A stretch of 64,000 nucleotides of DNA from CAVSUZ01 sp963834715. Its GTDB lineage: Bacteria; Pseudomonadota; Alphaproteobacteria; Acetobacterales; Acetobacteraceae. The stretch covers positions 1 through 64,000 of the forward strand of contig CAWIDE010000001.1 in the NCBI GenBank assembly GCA_963834715.1. The letters are read 5' to 3'. The notes under the pieces were generated by a model, which saw nothing but the letters and a program-made list of their open reading frames with translations, searched no databases and was not told the DNA's origin. Of this stretch, positions 46,815 to 59,378 are shown in pieces; the first letter of the stretch is position 1, and the number at the start of each line of letters is the position of its first letter. The translations under genes and the position numbers were made by a program.

Positions 46815-49441
46815 GCGTTTGCGATCAGCGCGTGTCCCAGTGACCTGCGCAAAGGGGGTCCGCGTTCGGATAATCCCGCCCGCCTCAGACCATCGGCGAA
46901 GCAGGCCAAATCCTGTTGCCGCTTGAATGGGGAGCGAGCAATCGCTTCCTGTACAGTAAAGCCTGGCTCCAGCTCCAGCAGGCGCTGGCGGATTACTGCG
47001 GTCTCCCCGTCCATGCCGAGGTGGCCCAAAGCCGAGAGCAATGACTTCAAAGTGGCAGATAGGCCCGGGTGCAGTTCGAGGGCACGACGGCCGCACTGCG
47101 CCGCCATTCCGTATTGCCCGGTCAGGAGGTAAGGCAGGCCCAGCGCCATCTCGAAGAAAAAACCATGCGGATCGAATGGCGACAGCGACTGCGCCTGTTG
47201 AATCGCACTGACCGCCTCGGCGTGCTCGCCGAGATAGGTATGCGCCAGGCCCCGATAGCACCAGGCAAGCGGCAGATTGGGATTGATAGCCAAGGCGCGC
47301 TGATGCAAACCCAACGCCGCATTCGGATCCCGTAACAGAAACGCACGAATATGTCCGGCCGTAGTGAGGCCGCGCGCATCCTCGGCATCCAGCGCCACCG
47401 CCCGCTCGGCATGGTCCAACGCCATTCGCCCGCCGCTGGCCCCGTCCTCGGCCCAACCCTGGCCGACCCGGAACAGAGACCAGTGCGCAAGCCAGGCGTG
47501 AGCTGCTGCGTTATCTGGATCGAGACGAATCGATTCCTTCAGAAGTGCGCCAGCCGGTTCGAAGCCGGTCCGGTCCAGGCGATAAATCGCCGGGATCGCT
47601 CGCAGCATGAGATGATAGGCGCTTGGGTCCACGACAGGCCTTGCGGCGAGTTGGTCGCCGGCCCGCAGCAGCACCTCGGGTGCTACCCGCGCCACTGTCT
47701 CGGCAGCGATCTGATGCTGCATACGGGACAAATCGGTTGCCGCACCCTCGAAGGAACGTCCCCACACCACCTCGGCATTGTTGTGCAGATCGATCAATCG
47801 CACGGTCAGGCGAACCTGCTCCTGATCCCGCAGCAGCGTTGCCTCGAAGACAAAGTCCAGATTGAGCTCCCGCCAGCGATGGGTCTGCCCGAGTTTTTCG
47901 GCCGCCACCGCCGCGACGGAAGCTGGTGCGATACAGGTGACCCAGCGAAAGCGCGACAGCGCGCTAGTGATCTCCTCCGCCAAGCCCACTGCAATCTCCG
48001 CGTCCGGCGCATGTCCCAGAGTGCGGATCGGCATGACGCCCAGCCGGATCGCGTTGTCTTTCAGGGTGGGAGACAAGACCGGCAGGCTGCTGACATAAGC
48101 CGGCTTGTCAAAGTGCGGTCGCTCGCGCAAGGCGCTCAACACTGCCTCGGTTTCGTCCGGAACCAAGCCCTCGCAAAACAGCCCATCGATCACCCGAAGC
48201 AGCTCATCAGGCTGATAAGGCTTCGGCAGGAGGGCGAATCCCTGCGCCGGTATGCCTGGGGCCACATCTTGCGCCGGACTTGCCGTCAAGAGCACGTGCA
48301 GTTTTGGCAGTCGGCGCCGCGCCTCCTGCGCCAAGGTAACGCCGCTGCCGCCATCGGCCAGGACGAGGTCCGTCAGCAGAATATCAGGTGGGCTTGACCC
48401 CTGCAGCGCCGTTTCTGCGGCTGCCGGATCTGCCACCGGCAGCACCTCGTATCCGGCATCCGCCAGCGTATCGCACGCAACCGCATCGTCCGTGACGACA
48501 AGAATACGACGACCTGAGGAGCGTGACTGGGAAGCTCGGGGCGCTTCTTGGCGGACACTGCGGGCGCGAGGGAACAGGAGAGAAATGCAAGTGCCTGCGC
48601 CGGGCTGACTGCGAAGTTCTACCCAACCCCCGGACTGGCGTACGAATCCCTGTACCTGCGCCAGGCCAAGACCGGATCCCTGGCCGATCGGCTTGGTGGT
48701 GAAAAATGGTTCGAATACCCGGCTCTGCAGAGCCGGGGGGATGCCAGAGCCAGTGTCGCGCACCTCGACCTTTACGTAGTCTCCGGGCTCGCAGCCCATG
48801 CCGGGCGCACCCGCCGGCGTCACCGACCGATTGCTCGCGCAGATGCTGATGCTGCCTCCCTCCGGCATGGCGTCGCGCGCGTTTATCACAAGGTTCAACA
48901 GCGCCGATTCGAGCTGTTCGGGATCGACCCGGCAGCGCCAGAGCAAAGGGGCGCAGGATATGTTTAGCCGAACACGCTCGCCGGCAGCGCGGGCCAGCAG
49001 CACCTGCAGGTCAGCCAACAATTGCGGAAGCCGGACGTCCTCAGCCTGCAGCATCTGTTGGCGCGCATACGCGAGCAACTGGGCCACGAGCCGACCACCG
49101 CGCTCCGCGGCTTTTTCGATCTGCGCGGCGCGGCGGGCGATCTGAGCGTCACCCTGAGCTTCCGCGCGCATTCGCACGACGGTGGCATTGCCAAGCATCA
49201 CCGTCAGCAGGTTGTTGAAATCGTGCGCTATGCCGGCGGCGAGACCATCCACCGAGCGGGCAGGCTCCGGCTGGACCTGCTCCGCAGGACCGCTGTGCGT
49301 GCCGAGCTCCAGAAAACGCTGCGGCGGAACGCGGGCTCCGTCGCGGTTCGGTAGCTTCCGCTTGGGAAGCACTGTTAACCCGCCGGTACGATAGCTGTGT
49401 GCATTTTGTTCACGCTGCCGTCGAGCATACGCGCCAAGCAT
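46802..49441 (-). CDS. Histidine kinase-receiver-TolB-like-TPR fusion protein
   Basis: This 879-residue cytoplasmic protein has an unusual architecture. It carries a HisKA-type dimer helix with H73 (GIAHDFNNLLTVMLGN), an ATPase domain (LVINARDAMPEGG, DTGSGIPP, GQGSGLGLAQVQG), and a receiver (RILVVTDDAVACD, phosphoacceptor Asp in ILLTDLVLADGG, Lys in LLPKPYQ). A segment like that before TPRs in adenylate cyclases/TolB-type regulators follows (LGVMPIRTLGHAPDAEIAVG, RDQEQVRLTVRLIDLHNNAE), then TPR repeats from about residue 640 (NAAAHAWLAHWSLFRVG, RALAINPNLPLAWCYRGLAH). No membrane helix or PAS domain is present, so the input is unclear; the TPR part is likely a protein-binding output. Confidence 0.8.
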   Translation of the reverse strand: MLGAYARRQREQNAHSYRTGGLTVLPKRKLPNRDGARVPPQRFLELGTHSGPAEQVQPEPARSVDGLAAGIAHDFNNLLTVMLGNATVVRMRAEAQGDAQIARRAAQIEKAAERGGRLVAQLLAYARQQMLQAEDVRLPQLLADLQVLLARAAGERVRLNISCAPLLWRCRVDPEQLESALLNLVINARDAMPEGGSISICASNRSVTPAGAPGMGCEPGDYVKVEVRDTGSGIPPALQSRVFEPFFTTKPIGQGSGLGLAQVQGFVRQSGGWVELRSQPGAGTCISLLFPRARSVRQEAPRASQSRSSGRRILVVTDDAVACDTLADAGYEVLPVADPAAAETALQGSSPPDILLTDLVLADGGSGVTLAQEARRRLPKLHVLLTASPAQDVAPGIPAQGFALLPKPYQPDELLRVIDGLFCEGLVPDETEAVLSALRERPHFDKPAYVSSLPVLSPTLKDNAIRLGVMPIRTLGHAPDAEIAVGLAEEITSALSRFRWVTCIAPASVAAVAAEKLGQTHRWRELNLDFVFEATLLRDQEQVRLTVRLIDLHNNAEVVWGRSFEGAATDLSRMQHQIAAETVARVAPEVLLRAGDQLAARPVVDPSAYHLMLRAIPAIYRLDRTGFEPAGALLKESIRLDPDNAAAHAWLAHWSLFRVGQGWAEDGASGGRMALDHAERAVALDAEDARGLTTAGHIRAFLLRDPNAALGLHQRALAINPNLPLAWCYRGLAHTYLGEHAEAVSAIQQAQSLSPFDPHGFFFEMALGLPYLLTGQYGMAAQCGRRALELHPGLSATLKSLLSALGHLGMDGETAVIRQRLLELEPGFTVQEAIARSPFKRQQDLACFADGLRRAGLSERGPPLRRSLGHALIANAYAG

Positions 49442-49558
49442 ACACGGATAAGTTGAAAGACGGACTTCACAGGGTCGTGAAGAACCTGTTTTGGTTTGCC
49501 GATCCGCAACCGGTCGAAGCGAAGATGCAAACGGGCAACAGATGAGGCGCGGGTCCGG

Positions 49559-49684
49559 CTAGCGCTCGCCTCCGCCTGGCCCCCGGTTCGGGAAGCAGTA
49601 CTCGCAGGGTTCGTTGGCCCAGGTAGCGCATCCGGCACATCCAAGCATGGCCAAAATGGCGAATGCCAGCACAAGGCGGTTCAT
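49559..49684 (-). CDS. Tiny lipoprotein-like peptide
   Basis: This 41-residue ORF starts MNRLVLAFAILAMLGCAGCA, with a basic end, a hydrophobic core and LGCAGC, which offers a lipobox-like Cys. The mature part TWANEPCEYCFPNRGPGGG has a CxxC-type pair. The stop is at 49,559. It is too short for standard gene finders. It resembles small Cys-rich entericidin-sized lipoproteins only in layout. It is upstream of nothing obvious and follows the kinase fusion start by 118 bp. Confidence 0.45.
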   Translation of the reverse strand: MNRLVLAFAILAMLGCAGCATWANEPCEYCFPNRGPGGGER

Positions 49685-49723
49685 GATGATCACATGGGGC
49701 AAACTCATGACCATGCCAGTCTG

Positions 49724-49757
49724 CCGCCCTCACCCACACGGCGCGCTGCGCGCGCCG
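49724..49757. repeat. Palindromic repeat family B, 5' part of copy 4
   Basis: CGCCCTCACCCACACGGCGC followed by GCTGCGCGCGCCG. In the other copies the CTCTCCCGC stem follows; here that stem is the left end of a larger inverted repeat. Confidence 0.6.
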
Positions 49758-49934
49758 ACCTCTCCCGCGACGCGCTACGGTATTCACAGATCTCCCAAAT
49801 CGGCGCCAAAGCGTGCCGATTGTGCGTCCGCTGGGCGCCGACCTTTCCGAAAAGAATCGAAAAGTGGTCGCAGAGTGCATGTTTTGAATCCGGGGGCGAG
49901 ATGTGCGAATCCCGCAGCGCGACGCGGGAGAGGT
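49758..49934. mobile_element. MITE-like element with 37-bp terminal inverted repeats
   Basis: Left end 49,758-49,794 (ACCTCTCCCGCGACGCGCTA...) and right end 49,898-49,934 are inverted copies matching at about 32 of 37 positions. The interior of 103 bp has no ORF. The ends derive from the CTCTCCCGC stem of repeat B. No clear target-site duplication is visible. Confidence 0.6.
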
Positions 49935-50026
49935 TGGAAATGGCATCGATACAAATCAATCGTGCGCGTTGCGCATTCACCAAGGGGCGGTTGGCTGGAC
50001 CGTCCCGCGAACGCGATGCCAAACAA

Positions 50027-50992
50027 TCAGCGCAAAGCGGCAGGCGCAGGCGGGTTTGCGTGCGAACGAGGGGAGGCCCTGGATTGCGCCGAGGCGTGGG
50101 TCTCTGGCACTTGTTCGGGGGCGGATCCGCCGAGCGCGGCTGACAACCGGCGTGCAGTCTCGAGGAGCTGGGGAAGCAAGGAGCGGGGGCGAGGCGGGCG
50201 CATGCGCATGGAGGGCCCACTGACGGTGAGAGCGGCGACGACATGACCGCCGGCATCCCAGATCGGGGCGGTGATGGAGACAGCTCCGGGGTGCACCTCG
50301 TCGGAGGTTATGAGGAAACCCCGGCTGCGGATCCGTTGCAGATCGGCGGCGATCCAGTTGGGGTCTGTGCGAGTGGCGGGCGTGAAGCGGGGCAGCCGCT
50401 GCGTCAGGACCTGTGTTTGCACGGCCTCCGGGGCATAGGCGAGAAGCAGCCGACTTGGACCGGCATGTAAGGGAGAGCGCGTCCCAGGCTCGCTGTAGAG
50501 CCGCAGCCCCGGCTCGGCCTGGTACACCCCGACGGTTTCGGCCGCGAGGTTATCACGGGTGCGGAGATAAGCGTTCTCCCCCACGGCTTGACCGAGGGCG
50601 GCGAGGAACGAGGCGGCGGTGGCCGCCATGGCGCCCTGATCGTGGGAGGCGCGCCCGAGCATTGCCCAGCGTGCGCCGAGGCGCCAGACACCCCTTGCCT
50701 CATCCTGGATAGCGAATCCGCGGCTTTGCAGGGTGCGGAGCAGGCGGAATGCGTTACTGCGGGTGCATTTGGCTTGTGCTGCAAGAGCGACGAGAGTGGC
50801 CGGTCCGGTGCGCGCGAGGGCATCGAGCAGATCGAGCGCGCGCTCCACCGCCGCGATGCTATAGTCCGGCGGCTCGGACCGGGGTCCCGGGGCGCGTTTG
50901 CGGGCCGGCTTTGGCTTCACGCGTGGTTTCCTGACCGGCGCGCGTGCTTTGCTGGCGCCCTTGCGAGGCGGACGCATCAGAATTTTCCGCAT
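50027..50992 (-). CDS. IclR-family transcriptional regulator
   Basis: This winged-helix regulator has an IclR effector domain. A basic N-terminal stretch (RKGASKARAPVRKPRVKPKP) precedes the HTH: AVERALDLLDALARTGPATL, ALAAQAKCTRSNAFRLLRTL, GVWRLGARWAML. The effector part follows (LAAETVGVYQAEPGLRLYSE, LHAGPSRLLLAYAPE, GFLITSDEVHPGAVSITAPI). I take Met 50,992 (MRKILMRPPR) as start; Met 51,085 is possible. No catabolic gene is adjacent, so its target is unknown. Confidence 0.88.
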   Translation of the reverse strand: MRKILMRPPRKGASKARAPVRKPRVKPKPARKRAPGPRSEPPDYSIAAVERALDLLDALARTGPATLVALAAQAKCTRSNAFRLLRTLQSRGFAIQDEARGVWRLGARWAMLGRASHDQGAMAATAASFLAALGQAVGENAYLRTRDNLAAETVGVYQAEPGLRLYSEPGTRSPLHAGPSRLLLAYAPEAVQTQVLTQRLPRFTPATRTDPNWIAADLQRIRSRGFLITSDEVHPGAVSITAPIWDAGGHVVAALTVSGPSMRMRPPRPRSLLPQLLETARRLSAALGGSAPEQVPETHASAQSRASPRSHANPPAPAALR

Positions 50993-51147
50993 CCGCGGAT
51001 CGGAACGAATTTGCCGATAATCATCCGTACTTCGTGAGTAAAGTACAAGTGGATTAATGTTGCCACCCCGGTCGCATCGGGTCAAAGGGCAAACCGCGAA
51101 AAATAATGGTGCTTGCTAAATGGACGGAGCGGTTGTTTTCAGGCCGA

Positions 51148-51195
51148 CACAGAGCGCCGCAAAGTGGAGAGTGAGGGCCGCGGAGGATCTTTGGG
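51148..51195. repeat. Dispersed repeat family A, copy 3
   Basis: CACAGAGCGCCGCAAAGTGG followed by GAGTGAGGGCCGCGGAGGAT. It is related to the copies at 9,481 and 11,038. It lies between the IclR gene and tRNA-Leu. Confidence 0.65.
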
Positions 51196-51280
51196 TTTAC
51201 CTTGTGGGTGGTGGCGGGCTGGGGTAAAGGCCGGCGCTTGCGATTAGAGCCGGAGTACAGCCGGCGAGAAAGCGGCGCCG

Positions 51281-51365
<85 letters not shown>

Positions 51366-51391
51366 GAACCTGATGGAGAAGAAACTGCGCG

Positions 51392-52786
51392 ATGCAGGTG
51401 ACTGAAACGCTCTCTGAGGGCCTGAAGCGAGCCTTCACGGTGGTGGTTCCCGCCGCCGATATTCAAAGCCGGCGCGAGGCGCGGCTGACCGACCTGGGCA
51501 AGCAGTTGCGGTTGCCCGGTTTCCGGCCGGGGAAGGTGCCACTTCCGGTGGTTCGTCAGCGATACGGCAGTGCGGTGACGGCGGAGGTGCTGGAGGAATC
51601 GGTCAACGACGCTGCCCGGCAGGTAATGTCCGACCGCGGGCTGCGGGCTGCCATGCAACCGCGGATTGACTTGGTGAATGCCGATCCGGCCCGGGATCTC
51701 GAGTTCAAGCTAGAGCTGGAGCTGCTGCCGGAGATCCAGTTGCCGGACCTGACCAGCCTGGAGCTGGTGCGGCGCAAGGCGGACGTGTCGGAGGAGGCGT
51801 TGAGCACCGCGCTCGCGAACCTGGCCCGGCGGAACCGGACGGTTGTGCCAATTCCGGTGGACGAGCTGGGCGAGCGAGGAGCCGCTCCAGGCGAGGTCGC
51901 GCAGGTGGACTATGTCGGGCGGATTGACGGGGGCGAGTTTCCCGGCGGATCAGGGACTGATGTGGATGTGGAGATTGGCGGTGGGGGGTTTATCCCCGGG
52001 TTTGCGGAGCAGTTGGAGGAGATCCGGCCGGGTGAGACACGCTCGATCACGGTGACCTTTCCAGAGGGGTATGGGGTGCCGGATGTCGCGGGTAAGACGG
52101 CGGTATTCGAAGTGACGGGGAAGGCGGTCAAGCGCATCGAAGAGCCGGCGATGGACGAGGCTTTCGCGACCCGTCTTGGGTTTGAAAACCTGGAGGAGCT
52201 CAAGGACTTCGCGCGCCGGCAGATCCAGCGGGAATATGATGAGATGTCGCGGCTCGGGGTGAAGCGCGAGCTGCTCGACCGGCTGAACGACATGATCAGC
52301 TTCATCTTGCCGGACGGCCTGGTGGAGGCGGAGTTCAGCCAAATCTGGAACAGGGTCGAGGCGGACCGTAAGGCCGGGCGGCTGGACGAGGAGGACAGGG
52401 CGAAGGACGACGCGACGCTTCGCACGGAATATCGCCGGATCGCCGAGCGGCGCGTGCGACTCGGGTTGCTGATCGCGGAGATCGGGCGTGCGCATGCGAT
52501 CGCGGTGGGCCAGGATGAGCTCACGCGCGCGATGCGGACCGAAGCGCGGCGCTACCCGGGGCAGGAGGAGCGGATGATGGAGTTCTTCCGGAAGAATCCC
52601 AGCGCGGCCGAGACGCTGCGTGGGCCGATCTTCGAGGAGAAGGTGGTGGATTTTATCCTCGGGCAGGCCAGGGTGACGGAAACGATGGTGCCGCCGGAGG
52701 AGTTGGCAGCCGAGCCGGAGGAGAAGGCGGAGGCGGCCGGGGAGGAGACGGGTGCTGCGACGGAATTCCAGAGCGCGGAGGAGTAG
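51392..52786 (+). CDS. tig: Trigger factor
   Basis: This ribosome-bound chaperone and peptidyl-prolyl isomerase has the ribosome-docking signature LRLPGFRPGKVPLPVVRQRY in the N-terminal domain, a PPIase domain around residues 150-240 (VDYVGRIDGGEFPGGSGTDV, FIPGFAEQLEEIRPGETR) and a helical C-terminal chaperone domain (KRELLDRLNDMISFILPDGL). It ends in an acidic tail (EPEEKAEAAGEETG). It is 464 residues and intact. It opens the tig-clpP-clpX-lon cluster after tRNA-Leu. Confidence 0.97.
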   Translation: MQVTETLSEGLKRAFTVVVPAADIQSRREARLTDLGKQLRLPGFRPGKVPLPVVRQRYGSAVTAEVLEESVNDAARQVMSDRGLRAAMQPRIDLVNADPARDLEFKLELELLPEIQLPDLTSLELVRRKADVSEEALSTALANLARRNRTVVPIPVDELGERGAAPGEVAQVDYVGRIDGGEFPGGSGTDVDVEIGGGGFIPGFAEQLEEIRPGETRSITVTFPEGYGVPDVAGKTAVFEVTGKAVKRIEEPAMDEAFATRLGFENLEELKDFARRQIQREYDEMSRLGVKRELLDRLNDMISFILPDGLVEAEFSQIWNRVEADRKAGRLDEEDRAKDDATLRTEYRRIAERRVRLGLLIAEIGRAHAIAVGQDELTRAMRTEARRYPGQEERMMEFFRKNPSAAETLRGPIFEEKVVDFILGQARVTETMVPPEELAAEPEEKAEAAGEETGAATEFQSAEE

Positions 52787-52834
52787 AATGAGAGGCAGCG
52801 CGCTGGCACCGTTGTTGCGAATGGTCGCGTCAAG

Positions 52835-52872
52835 CCCGACCACAAGGATGGCTGGGTCAAGCTCGGCCATGA
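52835..52872. repeat. REP-like palindrome (family D), copy 2
   Basis: GATGGCTGGGTCAAGCTCGG CCATGACG, in the gap between tig and clpP; relative of the copy at 28,949. Confidence 0.5.
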
Positions 52873-52961
52873 CGCCAATGGGTGTTCGCCTGCGACGGTG
52901 ACTTCTCCCCGGGGGGAGGGGCGCCTATCTACGAGGCTCTCGATTGAAGGTGTCTGGTGGC

Positions 52962-53604
52962 ATGAGGGATCGTGATCCCGTTGAGGTCTATGGCAACACG
53001 CTCGTTCCCATGGTGGTTGAGCAGACTGCCCGGGGGGAGCGGGCGTACCGATATCTTTTCGCGACTGTTGAAAGAGCGGATCATTTTTATGACCGGGCCG
53101 GTGTTCGACGCGGTAAGTTCGCTGATCTGTGCCCAGTTGCTGTTCCTGGAGTCGGAAAACCCGAGCAAGGACATCGCCTTCTACATCAACAGTCCGGGTG
53201 GGGTCGTGTCCTCGGGTTTGGCGATATACGATACGATGCAGTACATCCGGAGTCCGGTCAGCACCGTGTGCATTGGTATGGCGGCATCAATGGGTAGTCT
53301 GCTGCTGGCCGCCGGGGCCAAGGAAAAGCGCTTTGCTTTGCCCAACGCGCGGATCATGGTGCACCAGCCTTCCGGTGGGGCCCAGGGTCAGGCTTCCGAT
53401 ATCGAGATTCAGGCGCGTGAAATATTGACATTGCGCAAACGACTGAACGAGATCTATGTGCGGCATACGGGGCAGCCGATCGAGGCGATCGAGCGGAAGC
53501 TGGAGCGGGACACCTATATGTCGGCCGAGGAGGCACGGGATTTCGGGATTGTGGACGCGGTTGTGGAAAACCGGGTCACGCCCGAGGAGACCAGCAAGGG
53601 CTGA
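52962..53604 (+). CDS. clpP: ClpP protease subunit, frameshifted
   Basis: This is the serine protease ring of ClpXP. The correct N-terminus, MRDRDPVEVYGNTLVPMVVE with QTARGERAY, is in one frame. Just after, at about 53,049, one extra C (TACCGAT where TACGAT fits) moves to the frame of DIFSRLLKERIIFMTGPVFD. The catalytic triad is complete: Ser in GMAASMGSLLLAAG, His in ARIMVHQPSGGAQGQ, Asp in ERDTYMSAEEARDFG. Repaired length is 213 residues. The alternative intact ORF from 52,972 lacks the normal N-terminal loop that lines the axial pore. The extra C is in the same TAC(C)GA context as in def. Confidence 0.93.
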
Positions 53605-53770
53605 TAGGACCCGGTGGGTCAACTCGCCATTGTTCGCGGGCGCTTAGGGCCGGCGGAAGGGGCTTGGTGGCTGGGCCGCCCAATCAGGCAAAACGTTGTC
53701 ACAATTGTTGTCCCCGGGGACATTCGGGGTCTAAGCTAGACGGCGGGTCCCAGACGGGACAGGAGTACGT

Positions 53771-55024
<1,254 letters not shown>

Positions 55025-55064
55025 GTTGTATTTTCGGCTGGACACCAGCCGGAATTTTCAAGAC

Positions 55065-55093
55065 CTTGCGACCTGTTGGCCAGGTCCCGATAT
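55065..55093 (+). promoter_or_regulatory. Candidate sigma-32 (RpoH) promoter for lon
   Basis: CTTGCGA, 14 bases, CCCGATAT. Compared with the heat-shock consensus CTTGAAA-N11-16-CCCCATNT it has two mismatches in the first box and one in the second. It lies 100 bp upstream of the lon start. Confidence 0.5.
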
Positions 55094-55192
55094 CGAGTTT
55101 CAATTTTACATGGGTGTGAAAGCGCCCAGCTCGGCGGGGTCTGTGCCGGAAGCGGGCGGATCGTGCCGCGACTGTCCAGAAGGAGGTCCACC

Positions 55193-57646
<2,454 letters not shown>

Positions 57647-57667
57647 CCCCACCTCACCCCAGCCCTC

Positions 57668-57702
57668 TCCGCCCCCAACGGGGGGCGGAGAGGGAGTTTC
57701 TT
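57668..57702 (+). terminator. Terminator-like hairpin after lon
   Basis: CTCTCCGCCCCC, loop AAC, GGGGGGCGGAGAG, followed by GGAGTTTCTTTC. The U tract is imperfect; the stem shares CTCTCC with repeat family B, so it may be both. Confidence 0.6.
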
Positions 57703-57833
57703 TCGCGAGCCGCGGTTTTCCGCCATATTCCGCGTTGACGCGACGGAAAGCGGCCATTTAGTGTGAATGTGTTTCGGCTGACCGCAAATCGCGGGCAGCA
57801 TTGACAATTGCGAGGCGCACGGGGGGAGTATTC

Positions 57834-58106
57834 GTGAACAAAATGGAGTTGATTACGGCTGTTGCGGAACAGACGGATCTTTCGCGTGCCAAGGCGACGG
57901 AGGTCGTGGATGCGGTCTTCGGTGCTATTGAAGGCGCGCTGAAAAAGAAGGAGGAGGTACGGCTAGTGGGGTTCGGGACCTTCGCAACGGCGAACCGGAA
58001 GGCTGGCACGGGGCGCAATCCGCGCACCGGGGAGCCGATGCAGATCGAAGCCTCAACAACCGTGCGCTTCAAGGCCGGCAAAGGCTTGAAGGACGCGGTG
58101 CAGTAA
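57834..58106 (+). CDS. hup: HU-family DNA-binding protein
   Basis: This nucleoid protein bends and compacts DNA. GTG 57834, after GGGGGGAG, gives VNKMELITAVAEQTDLSRAK, the standard HU start. The beta-arm signature is VGFGTFATANRKAGTGRNPR, and the end is VRFKAGKGLKDAVQ. It is 90 residues, exactly the family length. It stands between lon and tRNA-Val, as in many Alphaproteobacteria. Confidence 0.96.
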   Translation: MNKMELITAVAEQTDLSRAKATEVVDAVFGAIEGALKKKEEVRLVGFGTFATANRKAGTGRNPRTGEPMQIEASTTVRFKAGKGLKDAVQ

Positions 58107-58123
58107 GGCAGACGACCCGGGGA

Positions 58124-58198
58124 GGGCGGTTAGCTCAGCGGTAGAGCATCTCGTTTACACCGAGAGGGTCGGCGGTTCGAAACCGTCACCGCCCACCA
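58124..58198 (+). tRNA. tRNA-Val (anticodon TAC)
   Basis: A 75-nt cloverleaf with acceptor GGGCGGT/ACCGCCC, D-arm TTAGCTCAGCGGTAGAG, anticodon loop GTTTACA (TAC), T-arm CGGTTCGAAACCG and encoded CCA. Confidence 0.96.
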
Positions 58199-58288
58199 TA
58201 AGCAGTCCTCAGATATCAGTCGTCAGTGGTCAGACGTCGCTGGGTTGACGACCTGGGGCCTGTCCACTAATCGATGACGCCTGCCGCA

Positions 58289-58365
58289 GCGGGTGTAGCT
58301 CAGTTGGTTAGAGCGTCGGCCTGTCACGCCGAAGGTCGCGGGTTCGAGACCCGTCACTCGCGCCA
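58289..58365 (+). tRNA. tRNA-Asp (anticodon GTC)
   Basis: A 77-nt cloverleaf with acceptor GCGGGTG/CACTCGC (one G-T pair), anticodon loop CTGTCAC (GTC), T-arm CGGGTTCGAGACCCG and encoded CCA. Confidence 0.96.
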
Positions 58366-58450
58366 GCGGCGTAGTACGAGGCTGTGTTTGCAGAAACAGG
58401 GGGAAGCGCCATGGGGGTCTTTGACCGGCCAGGCGCGAGGATTGTAACGC

Positions 58451-58816
58451 ATGCCTTACGTTTTGCCGCAATATCTTCCGGTGCTGGTGTTTATGGTTAT
58501 TGCCGGGGTGATCGCCACGGCGATGATCGCGGCGTCCCTGATCGCCGGTAAACAGGATCCATATCCCGAGAAGCTGTCGGCGTACGAATGTGGGTTCGAC
58601 GCGTTTGACGACGCGCGGCGGCGATTTGATGTGCGCTATTACCTGGTTGCGATTCTGTTCATCATCTTCGACCTGGAAGTGGCGTTTCTGTTCCCATGGT
58701 CCGTGAGCCTCGGGAATACAAGGCTGTTCGGATTTCTTTCAATGCTTGGCTTCCTTGCGGTGCTGACCATCGGTTTCATCTATGAGTGGTGCAAGGGCGC
58801 GCTGGAATGGGAATGA
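58451..58816 (+). CDS. nuoA: NuoA, Complex I membrane subunit
   Basis: NuoA is a small membrane subunit of NADH:ubiquinone oxidoreductase. It has three membrane helices and the invariant loop KLSAYECGFDAFDDARRRFD with RYYLVAILFIIFDLEVAFLF. It is 121 residues and intact. It heads nuoABCDEFG, which is tightly packed, with nuoB 4 bp downstream. Confidence 0.97.
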   Translation: MPYVLPQYLPVLVFMVIAGVIATAMIAASLIAGKQDPYPEKLSAYECGFDAFDDARRRFDVRYYLVAILFIIFDLEVAFLFPWSVSLGNTRLFGFLSMLGFLAVLTIGFIYEWCKGALEWE

Positions 58817-58820
58817 TGAC

Positions 58821-59378
58821 ATGAGCCAGGCAGCGACGCCGATTGCGTGGAACCGGGAGGCGCTATCGCCCGGGCCAGAGCAGGAGGCGGTGATCAAGGG
58901 AATCACGGGGGAGATTGGGGGGAAGGGGTTTATTGTCGCCAATCTCGACCGGGTGGTGAACTGGGCGCGGACGGGGAGTCTGTGGCCGATGACGTTCGGG
59001 CTTGCCTGTTGCGCGGTGGAGATGATTCACGCGTATATGCCGCGGTATGATCTCGACCGGTTCGGCACCATTCCGCGAGCTTCGCCGCGGCAGAGCGATG
59101 TGATGATCGTGGCCGGTACGCTGTGCAACAAGATGGCACCGGCGTTGCGGAAGGTTTACGACCAGATGCCCGATCCACGTTGGGTGATCAGTATGGGAAG
59201 CTGCGCCAACGGGGGCGGATACTATCATTTCTCATACTCGGTAGTGCGTGGGTGCGACCGGATTGTGCCGGTCGATGTGTATGTGCCGGGATGTCCGCCT
59301 TCGGCTGAGGGCTTGGTTTACGGCATTCTGCAGTTGCAGAAGAAGATCCGGCGTACCGGGACGGTTTGGCGTGGCTGA
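58821..59378 (+). CDS. nuoB: NuoB, Complex I [4Fe-4S] N2 subunit
   Basis: NuoB carries cluster N2, which passes electrons to ubiquinone. ATG 58821 gives MSQAATPIAWNREALSPGPE. The cluster cysteines are in MTFGLACCAVEMIHAYMPRY, MGSCANGGGYYHFSYS and VDVYVPGCPPSAEGLVYGI. It is 185 residues. It overlaps the nuoC start by 8 nt, showing coupling. Confidence 0.97.
   Translation: MSQAATPIAWNREALSPGPEQEAVIKGITGEIGGKGFIVANLDRVVNWARTGSLWPMTFGLACCAVEMIHAYMPRYDLDRFGTIPRASPRQSDVMIVAGTLCNKMAPALRKVYDQMPDPRWVISMGSCANGGGYYHFSYSVVRGCDRIVPVDVYVPGCPPSAEGLVYGILQLQKKIRRTGTVWRG

Noticed and set aside
52972..53604. ClpP starting at 52,972 as an intact ORF
   Set aside because: It skips the conserved N-terminus, which is found in the next frame from 52,962 and joins with a one-base correction.
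57801..57830. TTGACA at 57,801 as the hup promoter
   Set aside because: The matching second box would overlap the ribosome site and leave no room for a leader before GTG 57,834.
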